Shown: positions 14,575-21,940 of the stretch, piece after piece
Layout: every line of letters begins with the position of its first letter
How positions within the stretch are numbered: position 1 is the stretch's first letter
Assembly (NCBI GenBank): GCA_900770025.1
Contig: CAAGIW010000073.1
Location: 1-30,366, forward strand
Reading direction: 5' to 3'
DNA: 30,366 bases
Source of the DNA: an uncultured Prevotella sp.
GTDB taxonomy: Bacteria; Bacteroidota; Bacteroidia; Bacteroidales; Bacteroidaceae
Program-made: the position numbers and the translations under genes
Notes under the pieces: model-generated
Seen by the model: the letters and a program-made list of their open reading frames with translations, nothing else
The model's database searches: none
Told to the model about the DNA's origin: nothing

Positions 14575-15669
14575 ATGGAAGAAATCATTGACCTAATCAA
14601 CGAAATGTCGCCCTACATTCTTCTGGGCTTTCTGTTAGCAGGACTGATGCACGCCTTCATCTCTCCGGCGCTCTACCACCGCTATCTCGGCGGCAACACA
14701 TTCCGCTCTGTGATATATGCCGCCCTGCTTGGCATCCCGCTGCCGCTCTGTTCGTGCGGTGTCATTCCCACAGCCATGTCGTTGCACAAAGAGGGAGCCT
14801 CCAAGGGGGCCACCATCTCTTTCCTCATCGCCACCCCGCAAACGGGAGTTGACTCCATCATTGCCACCTATTCGCTCATGGGACTGCCCTTTGCCTTGCT
14901 GCGACCCATAGCGGCATTGTTCACAGCCCTTTTCGGCGGAGCCATCACCAACCTGTGGAGCCGCGATGAAACACAGCAGCCCAAGCCTCACGCCTGTTGC
15001 TGTGAACATGAAGAGGATGACGATTGCCACTGTGGCTGCGACGACGATGATGATGAATGCACCTGCGGCTGCAGTTGCCATGAGGGCGAAACGCCTGCCA
15101 CCGTTTGGCAAAAATTGGGCAAGGCGCTGCATTATGCTTTCGTAGAGATGATGGGCGACATAGGCAAATGGCTGCTTGTGGGACTTTTGGTGGCCGGACT
15201 CATCACCGTGTTTGTGCCTGCATCGTTCTTCAGCATGTTCACCCACAAGCCATTGCTCAGTATGCTGTTGGTGCTGGTGTGCGCCATGCCCATGTATCTG
15301 TGCGCCACGGGTTCCATCCCCATCGCCGTGGCATTGATGCTCAAAGGCCTTTCTCCCGGCACTGCCTTGGTGCTGCTCATGGCGGGTCCTGCCGTCAATG
15401 CAGCCTCCATGATTGTCATTGGCAAAGTGATGGGCCGGCGCACCGTGTGGCTCTACCTTCTCTCCATCATCACAGGCGCCGTGCTATGCGGACTGGCCAT
15501 AGACTATCTGCTGCCTCACGAGTGGTTCACCATTCCCCTCAACAGCATCCACCACAGCAAAACCGAGGGCGTGCCCGTGTTCAGCACCATCTGCTCCATC
15601 CTGCTTCTTGCCATGATCCTGTATGCCCGATACAGCAAGAAGCACACCTCTCACAAGTGTTGCGGATAA
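14575..15669 (+). CDS. SO_0444/DUF318-family Cu/Zn efflux permease with a Cys/His/Asp-rich loop
   Basis: 364 residues from the ATG at 14575 (MEEIIDLINEMSPYILLGF), the usual family start; an open frame extends upstream to 14470, but that part lies in the promoter region. Two halves of about four membrane helices each carry permease motifs GIPLPLCSCGVIPTA (residues 53-67, CSCG at 59-62) and AMPMYLCATGSIPIA. The cytoplasmic loop between them (about 139-170) packs ten Cys, four His and about thirteen Asp/Glu into 32 residues, a clear metal-binding segment, and the C-terminus ends in His/Cys (HTSHKCCG). The family is associated with Cu/Zn efflux. It is transcribed divergently from exbB across a large inverted repeat. 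The transported metal is not proven. Confidence 0.85.
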   Translation: MEEIIDLINEMSPYILLGFLLAGLMHAFISPALYHRYLGGNTFRSVIYAALLGIPLPLCSCGVIPTAMSLHKEGASKGATISFLIATPQTGVDSIIATYSLMGLPFALLRPIAALFTALFGGAITNLWSRDETQQPKPHACCCEHEEDDDCHCGCDDDDDECTCGCSCHEGETPATVWQKLGKALHYAFVEMMGDIGKWLLVGLLVAGLITVFVPASFFSMFTHKPLLSMLLVLVCAMPMYLCATGSIPIAVALMLKGLSPGTALVLLMAGPAVNAASMIVIGKVMGRRTVWLYLLSIITGAVLCGLAIDYLLPHEWFTIPLNSIHHSKTEGVPVFSTICSILLLAMILYARYSKKHTSHKCCG

Positions 15670-15670
15670 C

Positions 15671-15705
15671 AGAAAAAAAAGATGCCCGCCTCAATGGCGA
15701 GCATC
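15671..15705 (-). terminator. Intrinsic terminator of tRNA-Ser
   Basis: Stem GATGC-CGCC / GGCG-GCATC with one mismatch and a 5-nt loop (15681-15705). On the minus strand it is followed by eight T (plus A at 15673-15680). It lies 26 bp past the tRNA 3' end, and also just beyond the stop of the convergent metal permease gene. Confidence 0.8.
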
Positions 15706-15731
15706 TCAAAATCTGTTCACATGACTTTCTG

Positions 15732-15819
15732 CGGAGAGAACAGGATTCGAACCTGCGAACCGGTTTTGCCGGTTACACGCTTTCCAGGCGTGCCTCTTCA
15801 ACCACTCGAGCACCTCTCC
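15732..15819 (-). tRNA. tRNA-Ser (anticodon GGA)
   Basis: On the minus strand an 88-nt class II tRNA: acceptor GGAGAGG / TCTCTCC with discriminator G, D-arm with the CTCGAGTGGTTGAAGAG pattern, anticodon stem CACGC / GCGTG with loop CTGGAAA (anticodon GGA, reads UCC/UCU), long variable stem AACCGG / CCGGTT, and T-arm GCAGG-TTCGAAT-CCTGT. CCA is not encoded. The long variable arm confirms Ser. Confidence 0.96.
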
Positions 15820-15845
15820 TTGGTTCACATTTCTTAATTGCGGTG

Positions 15846-15853
15846 CAAAAGTA
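15846..15853 (-). promoter_or_regulatory. -7 box of the tRNA-Ser promoter
   Basis: TACTTTTG on the minus strand, 27 bp before the mature tRNA 5' end. No TTTG box is visible at the matching -33 position, so only the -7 half is supported. Confidence 0.4.
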
Positions 15854-15893
15854 GCACAATTATTTCTGATTTGTATAGAGACAGCCGTTTTTT

Positions 15894-15988
15894 AAGTTTC
15901 ATTAAGATTTAGATTGCGCTTAGTCAACGTTCAGCAAATGCTTTTTTTTCGAGAGAATGGTTTTCTGTTTTCTTGATGATCACGCACT
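15894..15988 (+). repeat. Dispersed conserved segment S1, copy at 15.9 kb
   Basis: About 95 bp, strongest at 15930-15988, matching the reverse complement of 29892-29988. Shared blocks in order are TAAGTTT, TTCAGC(A/G)AATG, a run of T, CGAGAGAA, TTTCTG, TTTTCTTGAT or CTTTCTTGAT. Non-coding. It lies between the tRNA-Ser promoter and the leader of array B. Function unknown. Confidence 0.65.
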
Positions 15989-16073
15989 GCAAGCGCAAAA
16001 GAGTTGCAGTTGGGAATTAAAAACCACTCCCGGCCTGCCAGAGGGGGGAGGAGACGGGAGAACGAACAATGCG

Positions 16074-16168
16074 ACTCTGATGCAAGATAAGTGTCTGATG
16101 ATGAGTGGATAATGGATTGCCAGAAACACGCATAAGGGCTTATATAATTCCAAAACAAATCACTGCAA
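16074..16168 (+). repeat. Leader-like conserved segment next to array B
   Basis: Matches the reverse complement of 30106-30200 without gaps over the last 80 bp. Shared blocks are ATAAGTG, CTGATGATGAGT (16095-16106) followed by GATAA, then TTCCAA and CA before the array. In both copies exactly 62 bp separate CTGATGATGAGT from the first 22-bp unit. The region 15997-16073 between S1 and this leader holds G/C-rich sequence with no recognised feature. Confidence 0.6.
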
Positions 16169-16256
16169 TTTCTAAAACGGTGCGTTTTGCGTTCTAAAAC
16201 GGTGCGTTTTGCAATGTAAAATGGTGCGTTTTGCAATGTAAAATGGTGCGTTTTGC
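16169..16256 (+). repeat. 22-bp-period repeat array B
   Basis: Four contiguous 22-bp units (16169, 16191, 16213, 16235). The first two read TTCTAAAACGG-TGCGTTTTGC, the last two AATGTAAAATGG-TGCGTTTTGC. Each contains a hyphenated dyad AAAACG-GTG-CGTTTT, perfect in the first two and with one mismatch in the others. The array stops 3 bp from the tatD stop codon. Confidence 0.92.
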
Positions 16257-16259
16257 AAT

Positions 16260-17042
16260 TCAACCCAGATTCTGCCAGAAAAGGCGGTTGGCAGTCTCCG
16301 TGGTGATGCGCGCCACCTCCTCTTCCGCCACGCCATAACTCTGCGCCAACACTGAGATGATATAGGGAATGAACGAGCTTTCGTTGCGCGTGCCTCTCTT
16401 GGGTACGGGTGCCATATAGGGTGCATCCGTTTCAAGCACAATGCGGTTCAGGGGCACGCTTTGCGGAAGCACCGTGGGCAGAGGCGACTTCTTGAACGTG
16501 AGCACACCGCCAATGCCCAGCACAAAACGGGGAAAGGCCAGCAGTTGCTCGGCCTCCTGTGCATTGCCCGTGAAGCAGTGGAACACGCCTCCCACCAAGT
16601 CTTTCTCGTACTCGCGCAGCAGTTTCACCATCTCGTTCTGTGCCTTGCGGCAATGAATCATCAGCGGTTTGTGCACTTCTGCAGCCCATTCTATCTGCAT
16701 TCTGAAGGCATCCAACTGTTCCTGCTCATATTCTCGGCTCCAGTAATAATCCAGTCCCACCTCGCCAATGGCGATAAAGTCGTCGCAATACATCGCCTTG
16801 AGGCGGGCTATCACCTCCCGATAGTCGGCCTTCACCTCTTCAGGATGCAGACCAATCATGGGAAACACCACCCCCGGATATTCCGAAGCGAGGCGCAGCG
16901 CCCTTGCGCTCGAAGCCTCATCGATGGCAGGCACAAATATCTTTTCTGCGCCCTGTCTGCGGGCACGCTCCACCACTTCGGGGAGGTCTGGTGCAAACTC
17001 CTCCCCGTCTAAGTGGGCATGTGTGTCTATAAAGTTCATCAT
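16260..17042 (-). CDS. tatD: TatD-family metal-dependent DNase
   Basis: 260 residues starting at the MM pair at 17042/17039 (MNFIDTHAHLD); an upstream open frame to 17144 would read inside the preceding gene. Conserved metal ligands are visible: HxH in DTHAHLD, the Glu in AIGEVGLDYYW, His in PLMIHCRKA, His in GGVFHCFTG, and Asp in IVLETDAPYMAP. TatD proteins are cytoplasmic metallo-exonucleases acting on damaged DNA and in DNA degradation. The gene is 17 bp after the polyprenyl synthetase stop and is the last gene of the tonB operon. A repeat array abuts its 3' end and no separate intrinsic terminator is seen. Confidence 0.95.
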   Translation of the reverse strand: MMNFIDTHAHLDGEEFAPDLPEVVERARRQGAEKIFVPAIDEASSARALRLASEYPGVVFPMIGLHPEEVKADYREVIARLKAMYCDDFIAIGEVGLDYYWSREYEQEQLDAFRMQIEWAAEVHKPLMIHCRKAQNEMVKLLREYEKDLVGGVFHCFTGNAQEAEQLLAFPRFVLGIGGVLTFKKSPLPTVLPQSVPLNRIVLETDAPYMAPVPKRGTRNESSFIPYIISVLAQSYGVAEEEVARITTETANRLFWQNLG

Positions 17043-17059
17043 CGTTTTGGAATCAGCTA

Positions 17060-18034
17060 CTATTTCTCGCGCTTCATCATGTCGAGGGCATAGCGTCTCA
17101 GCGCCTCCTTGCGTTCTGCAGGCAGGGGCACGCTCTCCAAACACTTCAGACTCTCCTCGAAATAGGTGTTTATCTTTCTTTCACAGAGTTGGCGGATGCC
17201 TATCTCATTGTATAGGCGCATCACGGCTTCTATCTTCTGCTGCTTGTCAAACTCCTTGACCGTGGTCCAATGGGTCAGTTCCCTGCGCTGCTGCTCGTTG
17301 GCATGGAGAAAGGCATTGATAAGCATGTAGGTTTTTTTGTTGGAGGTAATGTCTCCGCCGATGGCCTTGCCAAACACCTTGGGGTCGCCATACACATCCA
17401 AAAGGTCGTCTTGCAACTGGAAAGCCAGGCCCACCAATTCGCCAAACCTATACAGTTGTGCGGCATCCTGCTGCGGAGCGTCGGCCAGCAATGCGCCCAT
17501 CTTGGTGGCACAGGCCAGCAGCACACTGGTCTTCAGTCTGATCATCTCGATATATTCCGCCTCGGTCACGTCGTTGCGTGTCTCAAATTCCATGTCATAT
17601 TGCTGTCCCTCGCCTATCTGCAGTGCCGTTTCGGTGAACAGGTGCAGCAGTTCGGGCAACTTGCAGGCATCACATTGTTCCAGTCTCTGATAGGCAAGCA
17701 CCAGCATGGTGTCGCCCGACAGGATGGCCGTGTTGGCATTCCACTTGCGGTGCACGGTGGGTTTGCCCCTTCGCACGTCGGCATTGTCCATCAAATCGTC
17801 GTGCAGCAGGGTGTAGTTGTGATAGGTTTCCAACGCACAGGCGGGCATCAGTATGTGTTCGGGATTGTTCTTATACATGTTGTATGCCAACAGCATCAGC
17901 ACCGGACGTATGCGCTTGCCACCCAGCGAAAGCACATATTTGATGGGCTCGTAGATGGATTGTGGTTCTCTCTCATAGGGCAGGTTACTGATAAACTCGT
18001 TCACCATGTCCAATAACTCCTGTGATGTTTTCAT
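17060..18034 (-). CDS. Trans-polyprenyl diphosphate synthase (IspA/IspB type)
   Basis: 324 residues, a class I isoprenyl synthase that condenses isopentenyl diphosphate with allylic diphosphates. Key motifs are GGKRIRPVL (substrate binding), the first Asp-rich motif HDDLMD at residues 78-83, the second Asp-rich motif QLQDDLLD (209-213), and a KT/R stretch at IRLKTSVLLACA and SNKKTYMLINA. Tyr74 sits five residues before the first Asp-rich motif, a position where aromatic residues tend to limit chain length, so a short- to medium-chain product is plausible. Whether it makes precursors for menaquinone or other lipids cannot be told from sequence. It lies between tonB (41 bp) and tatD (17 bp). 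Confidence 0.93.
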   Translation of the reverse strand: MKTSQELLDMVNEFISNLPYEREPQSIYEPIKYVLSLGGKRIRPVLMLLAYNMYKNNPEHILMPACALETYHNYTLLHDDLMDNADVRRGKPTVHRKWNANTAILSGDTMLVLAYQRLEQCDACKLPELLHLFTETALQIGEGQQYDMEFETRNDVTEAEYIEMIRLKTSVLLACATKMGALLADAPQQDAAQLYRFGELVGLAFQLQDDLLDVYGDPKVFGKAIGGDITSNKKTYMLINAFLHANEQQRRELTHWTTVKEFDKQQKIEAVMRLYNEIGIRQLCERKINTYFEESLKCLESVPLPAERKEALRRYALDMMKREK

Positions 18035-18075
18035 GTCTTCGGTTTTTTAGGGCGGCAAAAGGTGCCACCGTCATG

Positions 18076-18786
18076 TTATAGTCTAAACACGATGGGCACA
18101 GCCACCATGGTTCTGCAAGGTTTGTCGTTTTGGATTCCTGGTTTCCAGTTGGGCATCTTGTGCATCACGCGCATGGCTTCATTGTCGCAGTTGGGCTCCA
18201 ACGACTTCGCCACCTTGATGTCTGATATCGATCCGTCGGCGTTCACGATGAACTGCACCAGCACTTTACCCTGTATCTTGCGCATCTTGGCAAAGGGGGG
18301 ATAGGTGAGATTGGATGTGAGCCATTTCATAAAAGCCACCGCCCCGCCGGGAAACTGCGGCAGGTCTTGCACCACCCTGAAGTTGAGCGGCTGGTCGTGC
18401 TCGTCCACCACGGGCGGCATGTCGTCCCCCGTGTCGTCCGTTTCCACAGCCTTGGCCAAGTTGTCCTCGCCAGAAGGTGCCGGTTCGGGCGTCTCCTCTG
18501 CCTGTGCCGGCAGCGGTTCTTCCGTTTCCACAATCTTCACTGCCTGCTTCTTTTCAGGCTCCGGCGGCAACAAGGGTATTCTGTCTTCCTTCTTTTCCTC
18601 TTCCATCATGTCGAGTTCTTCGGTCAGTTCCTCAATCTCTTCTTCCGAGAACTCGTCCTCATCACCGCCCAAAGGGATGTGAATGACCACCAACAGCGCC
18701 ACCACCAAGAAGAGCAAAGCCACGAAGAAACGCTTTGCTCTTCCTCGTTCCAAATCTGCTTTTGGTGATTTTTTCGGTTCCATCAT
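18076..18786 (-). CDS. tonB: TonB-family energy transducer
   Basis: 236 residues (236 or 235 depending on which of two adjacent ATGs is used). There is a short basic cytoplasmic N-terminus, one membrane anchor (about residues 19-38, FFVALLFLVVALLVVIHIPL), and a long acidic and Pro/Glu-rich periplasmic linker (EEEIEELTEELDMMEEEKK, then PLLPPEPEKK). The C-terminal TonB domain, from about residue 150, includes VLVQFIVNADGSISDIKVAK and a final PNWKPGIQNDKPCRTMVAVP. It transmits ExbBD energy to outer membrane receptors. It is the first gene of an operon with polyprenyl synthase and tatD, and it is not next to the exb operon 4 kb away. Confidence 0.95.
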   Translation of the reverse strand: MMEPKKSPKADLERGRAKRFFVALLFLVVALLVVIHIPLGGDEDEFSEEEIEELTEELDMMEEEKKEDRIPLLPPEPEKKQAVKIVETEEPLPAQAEETPEPAPSGEDNLAKAVETDDTGDDMPPVVDEHDQPLNFRVVQDLPQFPGGAVAFMKWLTSNLTYPPFAKMRKIQGKVLVQFIVNADGSISDIKVAKSLEPNCDNEAMRVMHKMPNWKPGIQNDKPCRTMVAVPIVFRL

Positions 18787-18884
18787 CCCTTTATCCAGTT
18801 ATTATTGCGGGAGTCATTGTCCACAGCCCTTTCCATTTTCCAACGCCACGAACATAAAAAACTATTCTCCCGTTAAATCGTTTA

Positions 18885-18892
18885 CAAAAGTA
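18885..18892 (-). promoter_or_regulatory. -7 box of the tonB operon promoter
   Basis: TACTTTTG on the minus strand, about 100 bp before the tonB start. No clear TTTG at -33. It is 22 bp from the divergent porQ -7 box, so the two promoters overlap back to back. Confidence 0.4.
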
Positions 18893-18914
18893 ATCAGATA
18901 TTTGAAAAAAGCCG

Positions 18915-18922
18915 TATCTTTG
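18915..18922 (+). promoter_or_regulatory. -7 box of the porQ promoter
   Basis: TATCTTTG, a perfect TAnnTTTG match, 21 bp before the porQ ATG. No TTTG at -33. Confidence 0.5.
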
Positions 18923-18943
18923 TAGCCAAAATAATATAAACGG

Positions 18944-19891
18944 ATGAAAAAAGTCTCCATCACGCTGCTTTTGTCTCTTCTTTCCATGATGATTCATGCA
19001 CAGGAAAGCGGCACGGCATACAATTTTCTGCGATTGCCCGTAAGCGCCCACGCGGCGGCATTGGGTGGAGACAACATCACCATCACCGACGATGATGCTT
19101 CCATGATCTTCCATAACCCCGCCCTGATCAGCAATGTGAGCGACAAGAGCATCAACATCAACTTTATGACCTACATGGAGGGGGTGAACATCGGAAGCGC
19201 CTCGTTTGTAAAGGCATGGGGAGAGCGTGCCACCTGGGGCGTGAGCGCCATGTATATGGACTATGGAAAAATCAAGGAGACCACCGCAACCAATGAAGTG
19301 GTGGGAGACTTCTCTGCCAAAGACGTGATGCTGGGCGGCACCTTCACCTACCTGCTTGCCAACAAGCTTGCGGGAGGAATCACTGCCAAGATCATCTCTT
19401 CGTCCATCGGCGGCTACAGTTCCATGGCCGTGGGCATCGACCTGGGCCTGAACTACTACGATGCCGAACACGAATGGTCGGTATCAGCGGTGGCAAAGAA
19501 CTTGGGAGGACAGGTGAAGGCATACGAAGACGACTTTGAGAAGATTCCCTTCGACCTGCAGATTGGTGCCACCAAGCGGCTGGCTGCAGCCCCGCTGCGC
19601 TTCTCTGCCACCCTCACCCGCCTCAACTCGTGGGACGATGACTTCATCAATCACCTTGCCATCGGTGCCGACCTGCTGCTGAGCAGCAGCATCTATGTGG
19701 CGGCAGGCTACAACTTCCGCCGTGCAGACGAGATGAAAATCAATCAAGACGACGACAGCAGCAGCAACCACGGAGCCGGACTTTCATTGGGTGGCGGTCT
19801 GCTGTTGGAGCGATTCAAGCTGCAGGTGTCTTACGCCAAATACCATGTGTCGTCCACCTCACTGCTGTTCAACCTCACCTATATGCTGTAA
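18944..19891 (+). CDS. porQ: Type IX secretion system protein PorQ
   Basis: 315 residues with a signal peptide (MKKVSITLLLSLLSMMIHAQ). The mature start YNFLRLPVSAHAAALGGDNITITDDDASMIFHNPALI is characteristic of the PorQ group of PorV/FadL-like beta-barrels. Repeated amphipathic strands run through the protein (for example ATWGVSAMYMDYGKI and SSIYVAAGYNFRRADEM), and it ends in LLFNLTYML, with hydrophobic alternating residues as in outer membrane barrels. PorQ is needed for type IX secretion and for attaching cargo to the surface in Porphyromonas gingivalis. The gene precedes cmk by 90 bp on the same strand, an arrangement seen in other Bacteroidales. Confidence 0.93.
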   Translation: MKKVSITLLLSLLSMMIHAQESGTAYNFLRLPVSAHAAALGGDNITITDDDASMIFHNPALISNVSDKSININFMTYMEGVNIGSASFVKAWGERATWGVSAMYMDYGKIKETTATNEVVGDFSAKDVMLGGTFTYLLANKLAGGITAKIISSSIGGYSSMAVGIDLGLNYYDAEHEWSVSAVAKNLGGQVKAYEDDFEKIPFDLQIGATKRLAAAPLRFSATLTRLNSWDDDFINHLAIGADLLLSSSIYVAAGYNFRRADEMKINQDDDSSSNHGAGLSLGGGLLLERFKLQVSYAKYHVSSTSLLFNLTYML

Positions 19892-19981
19892 ACATCAGCA
19901 ATGTACCTGTACATGCCGTTTTATTGTCGGATTTTTATTTACAGAAATAAAGAAAGTTGAAAATCAATAAGATACAGAGAT

Positions 19982-20671
19982 ATGAAAAAGATTGTGATAG
20001 CCATTGACGGACATTCCTCTTGCGGAAAAAGCACTATGGCAAAGGCTTTGGCCCACCAACTGGGTTATATATATGTAGATACGGGTGCCATGTATCGTGC
20101 CGTGACGCTCTTTGCCCTGCAGAACCACCTGTTTGAGGCGGATGGCACGGTGAAGGCAGACTGTCTGAAGGCCATGATGCCGCAGGTGCATGTGTCGTTT
20201 GTGCTGAACAAGGGCACAGGTTTGCCCGAAACATGCCTCAATGGTGTGGTGGTGGAACGCGAGATACGCACCATGGAAGTGTCTGCACACGTCAGTCCTA
20301 TTGCCGCCCTGCCCTTTGTGCGCGAGGCTATGGTGGCACAACAAAGGGAGATGGGCCACCAAAAGGGCATCGTGATGGACGGACGGGATATAGGAACCAC
20401 CGTTTTCCCTGATGCAGAGTTGAAGATATTTGTCACGGCATCGGCCGAAATACGGGCACAACGGCGCTTCAAGGAATTGCAGGAAAAAGGGATGGATGCC
20501 CACTATGAGGACATATTGAAGAACGTGCAGGAACGCGATTATATTGACTCGCACAGGGAAGTGTCGCCACTGCGCAAGGCAGAAGATGCCGTTTTGTTAG
20601 ACAACAGCAACATGACCATCAGCCAGCAACAGCAATGGCTCATGGAACAAGTGCAAAGCATCTGCGGTTAG
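19982..20671 (+). CDS. cmk: Cytidylate kinase
   Basis: 229 residues. Phosphorylates CMP and dCMP using ATP in the cytoplasm. The P-loop GHSSCGKST lies at residues 10-18, and the family motif YVDTGAMYRAVTLFAL follows. The CMP-specific insert region is present, and the conserved VMDGRDIGTTVFPDAELKIF motif precedes a helix with A-x-x-R-A-x-R-R (ASAEIRAQRRFKEL). RDYIDSHREVSPLRKAEDAV is the typical C-terminal motif. The TAG stop overlaps the TAA stop of the convergent XRE gene by 4 bp (TTAG at 20668-20671). Confidence 0.97.
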   Translation: MKKIVIAIDGHSSCGKSTMAKALAHQLGYIYVDTGAMYRAVTLFALQNHLFEADGTVKADCLKAMMPQVHVSFVLNKGTGLPETCLNGVVVEREIRTMEVSAHVSPIAALPFVREAMVAQQREMGHQKGIVMDGRDIGTTVFPDAELKIFVTASAEIRAQRRFKELQEKGMDAHYEDILKNVQERDYIDSHREVSPLRKAEDAVLLDNSNMTISQQQQWLMEQVQSICG

Positions 20672-20910
20672 TCGGCAAGAGGAGTTTCCTCTTGCTGTGC
20701 CAACAGCTCTTGGCACTGGCAGGAAAGGTATTCAAACAGATTGTGGTTCAACACCACACTCATCTTCATCAGCAGGTCACTACCTATATTGTTGCGCTGG
20801 AATATGTCGTACACATTGGAACGTTCACAGTGGATGGCTTCGGACAACTGTTTCACTGTCACGTTTTTCTGTGCCATTATATCTCTTATATATTCTCCTA
20901 ATTTCGTCAT
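20668..20910 (-). CDS. Small XRE/Cro-type helix-turn-helix protein
   Basis: 80 residues consisting almost only of a helix-turn-helix: MTKLGEYIRDIMAQKN, then VTVKQLSEAIHCERSNVYDIF with recognition helix near CERSNVYDIFQR, and a following helix GSDLLMKMSVVLNHNLFEYLS. The fold is that of XRE-type repressors without a sensing domain. The gene has a -7 box about 85 bp upstream. It is conserved at this position between cmk and ispH in related genomes as far as I recall, which argues for a real gene. The target is unknown. Confidence 0.85.
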   Translation of the reverse strand: MTKLGEYIRDIMAQKNVTVKQLSEAIHCERSNVYDIFQRNNIGSDLLMKMSVVLNHNLFEYLSCQCQELLAQQEETPLAD

Positions 20911-20995
20911 CTGAGTTCTTATTTAGCGGTTCAAGTAGTTAGCAGATCAATTCTCCTAAATGCCCTTGTTGCACCATATTTCACTGTTTCGGGTG

Positions 20996-21003
20996 CAAAG
21001 GTA
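20996..21003 (-). promoter_or_regulatory. -7 box of the XRE gene promoter
   Basis: TACCTTTG on the minus strand, with a predicted start near 20990. No TTTG is seen at -33. A run of nine C (21033-21041) lies just upstream of where the -33 element would be. Confidence 0.4.
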
Positions 21004-21032
21004 AAGATTTCTCCTTAGCTTTTACCATGTTA

Positions 21033-21041
21033 CCCCCCCCC
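21033..21041. repeat. Homopolymer of nine C
   Basis: C9 on the plus strand between the ispH stop (21059) and the XRE -7 box. Such tracts are prone to slippage, both in replication and in sequencing. Confidence 0.8.
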
Positions 21042-21058
21042 ATTAACTTTTCTTAACC

Positions 21059-21940
21059 TCAATTTTCTGTCTCTTCCAGAGCTTTTTCCATACGTTCTAT
21101 GGCATCCCTGCACTGTTCCATCAGCCACTTTGGTGTACTGGTGGCACCGCAGATGCCCACAGTATTTATCTGTTTGAGCCACGAAGGGTCAATCTCCTCG
21201 GGTCCTTCTATCAGATGACTGTTGGCATTCACCCTGAGACATTCCTCGTAGAGCACCCTGCCGTTGCTGCTCTTCCGGCCACAAACAAAGAGCACCAGAT
21301 CGTGCTGACCGGCAAAGGCCGACACGTTGGGCATACGGTTGGCCACCTGACGGCAGATAGTGTCGAAACTCTGGAATACGGCCGAGGGCGAAATGTGCTG
21401 CTGGATGTAGTCGATGATGCGGTGGAACTCATCGAGCGACTTGGTGGTTTGCGAATAGAGATAGGTGTCCTTGTTAAAGTCAAGCTGCGCCACATCCTCG
21501 AAATGGGCCAGCACGATGGCCTTGCCCTTGGTCTGTCCCACCAGTCCTAACACCTCTGCATGACCGGGTTTGCCGAAGATGACTATCTGCGCATCAGGGT
21601 TCTTGTCACATTGCTGCTTGATGCGGCGCTGCAACTGCAGCACCACCGGACAGGTGGCATCTATGATCTCTATGTCGTTGCGCTGCGCCATGCGGTAGGT
21701 TTCGGGCGGTTCTCCATGGGCCCGGAGCAGCACTTTGGCATGGTGCAACTGCTCCATCTCCTTATGGTTGATGGTCTTCAGTCCCATTTTATACAACCGT
21801 TCGCACTCCATACCGTTGTGCACTATATCGCCCAAGCAATAGAGTGTATTGCCCTTGGCCAGTTCTTCTTCCGCTTTGTTGATGGCAGTGGTCACACCAA
21901 AGCAAAAACCACTGCCCTTGTCTATCTCAATCTGTAACAT
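21059..21940 (-). CDS. ispH: 4-hydroxy-3-methylbut-2-enyl diphosphate reductase (IspH/LytB)
   Basis: 293 residues. Last enzyme of the MEP pathway, an iron-sulfur protein converting HMBPP to IPP and DMAPP. The three cluster cysteines are present: Cys13 (GFCFGV), Cys97 (DATCPVV) and Cys196 (FDTICRQ). Also conserved are His41 (DIVHNG), His75 (RAHGEPP), the GHAEVLGL motif and the C-terminal GATSTPKWL. The length fits. The start codon at 21940 is the last unit of a tandem 22-bp repeat that duplicates the translation start region (21924-22012). It follows meaB by 112 bp in the operon led by the alpha-2-macroglobulin-like gene. Confidence 0.97.
   Translation of the reverse strand: MLQIEIDKGSGFCFGVTTAINKAEEELAKGNTLYCLGDIVHNGMECERLYKMGLKTINHKEMEQLHHAKVLLRAHGEPPETYRMAQRNDIEIIDATCPVVLQLQRRIKQQCDKNPDAQIVIFGKPGHAEVLGLVGQTKGKAIVLAHFEDVAQLDFNKDTYLYSQTTKSLDEFHRIIDYIQQHISPSAVFQSFDTICRQVANRMPNVSAFAGQHDLVLFVCGRKSSNGRVLYEECLRVNANSHLIEGPEEIDPSWLKQINTVGICGATSTPKWLMEQCRDAIERMEKALEETEN

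Noticed and set aside
15732..16259. tRNA-Ser as an integration site for a genomic island
   Set aside because: No integrase gene and no duplicated tRNA 3' fragment were seen in the window; flanking genes are housekeeping.
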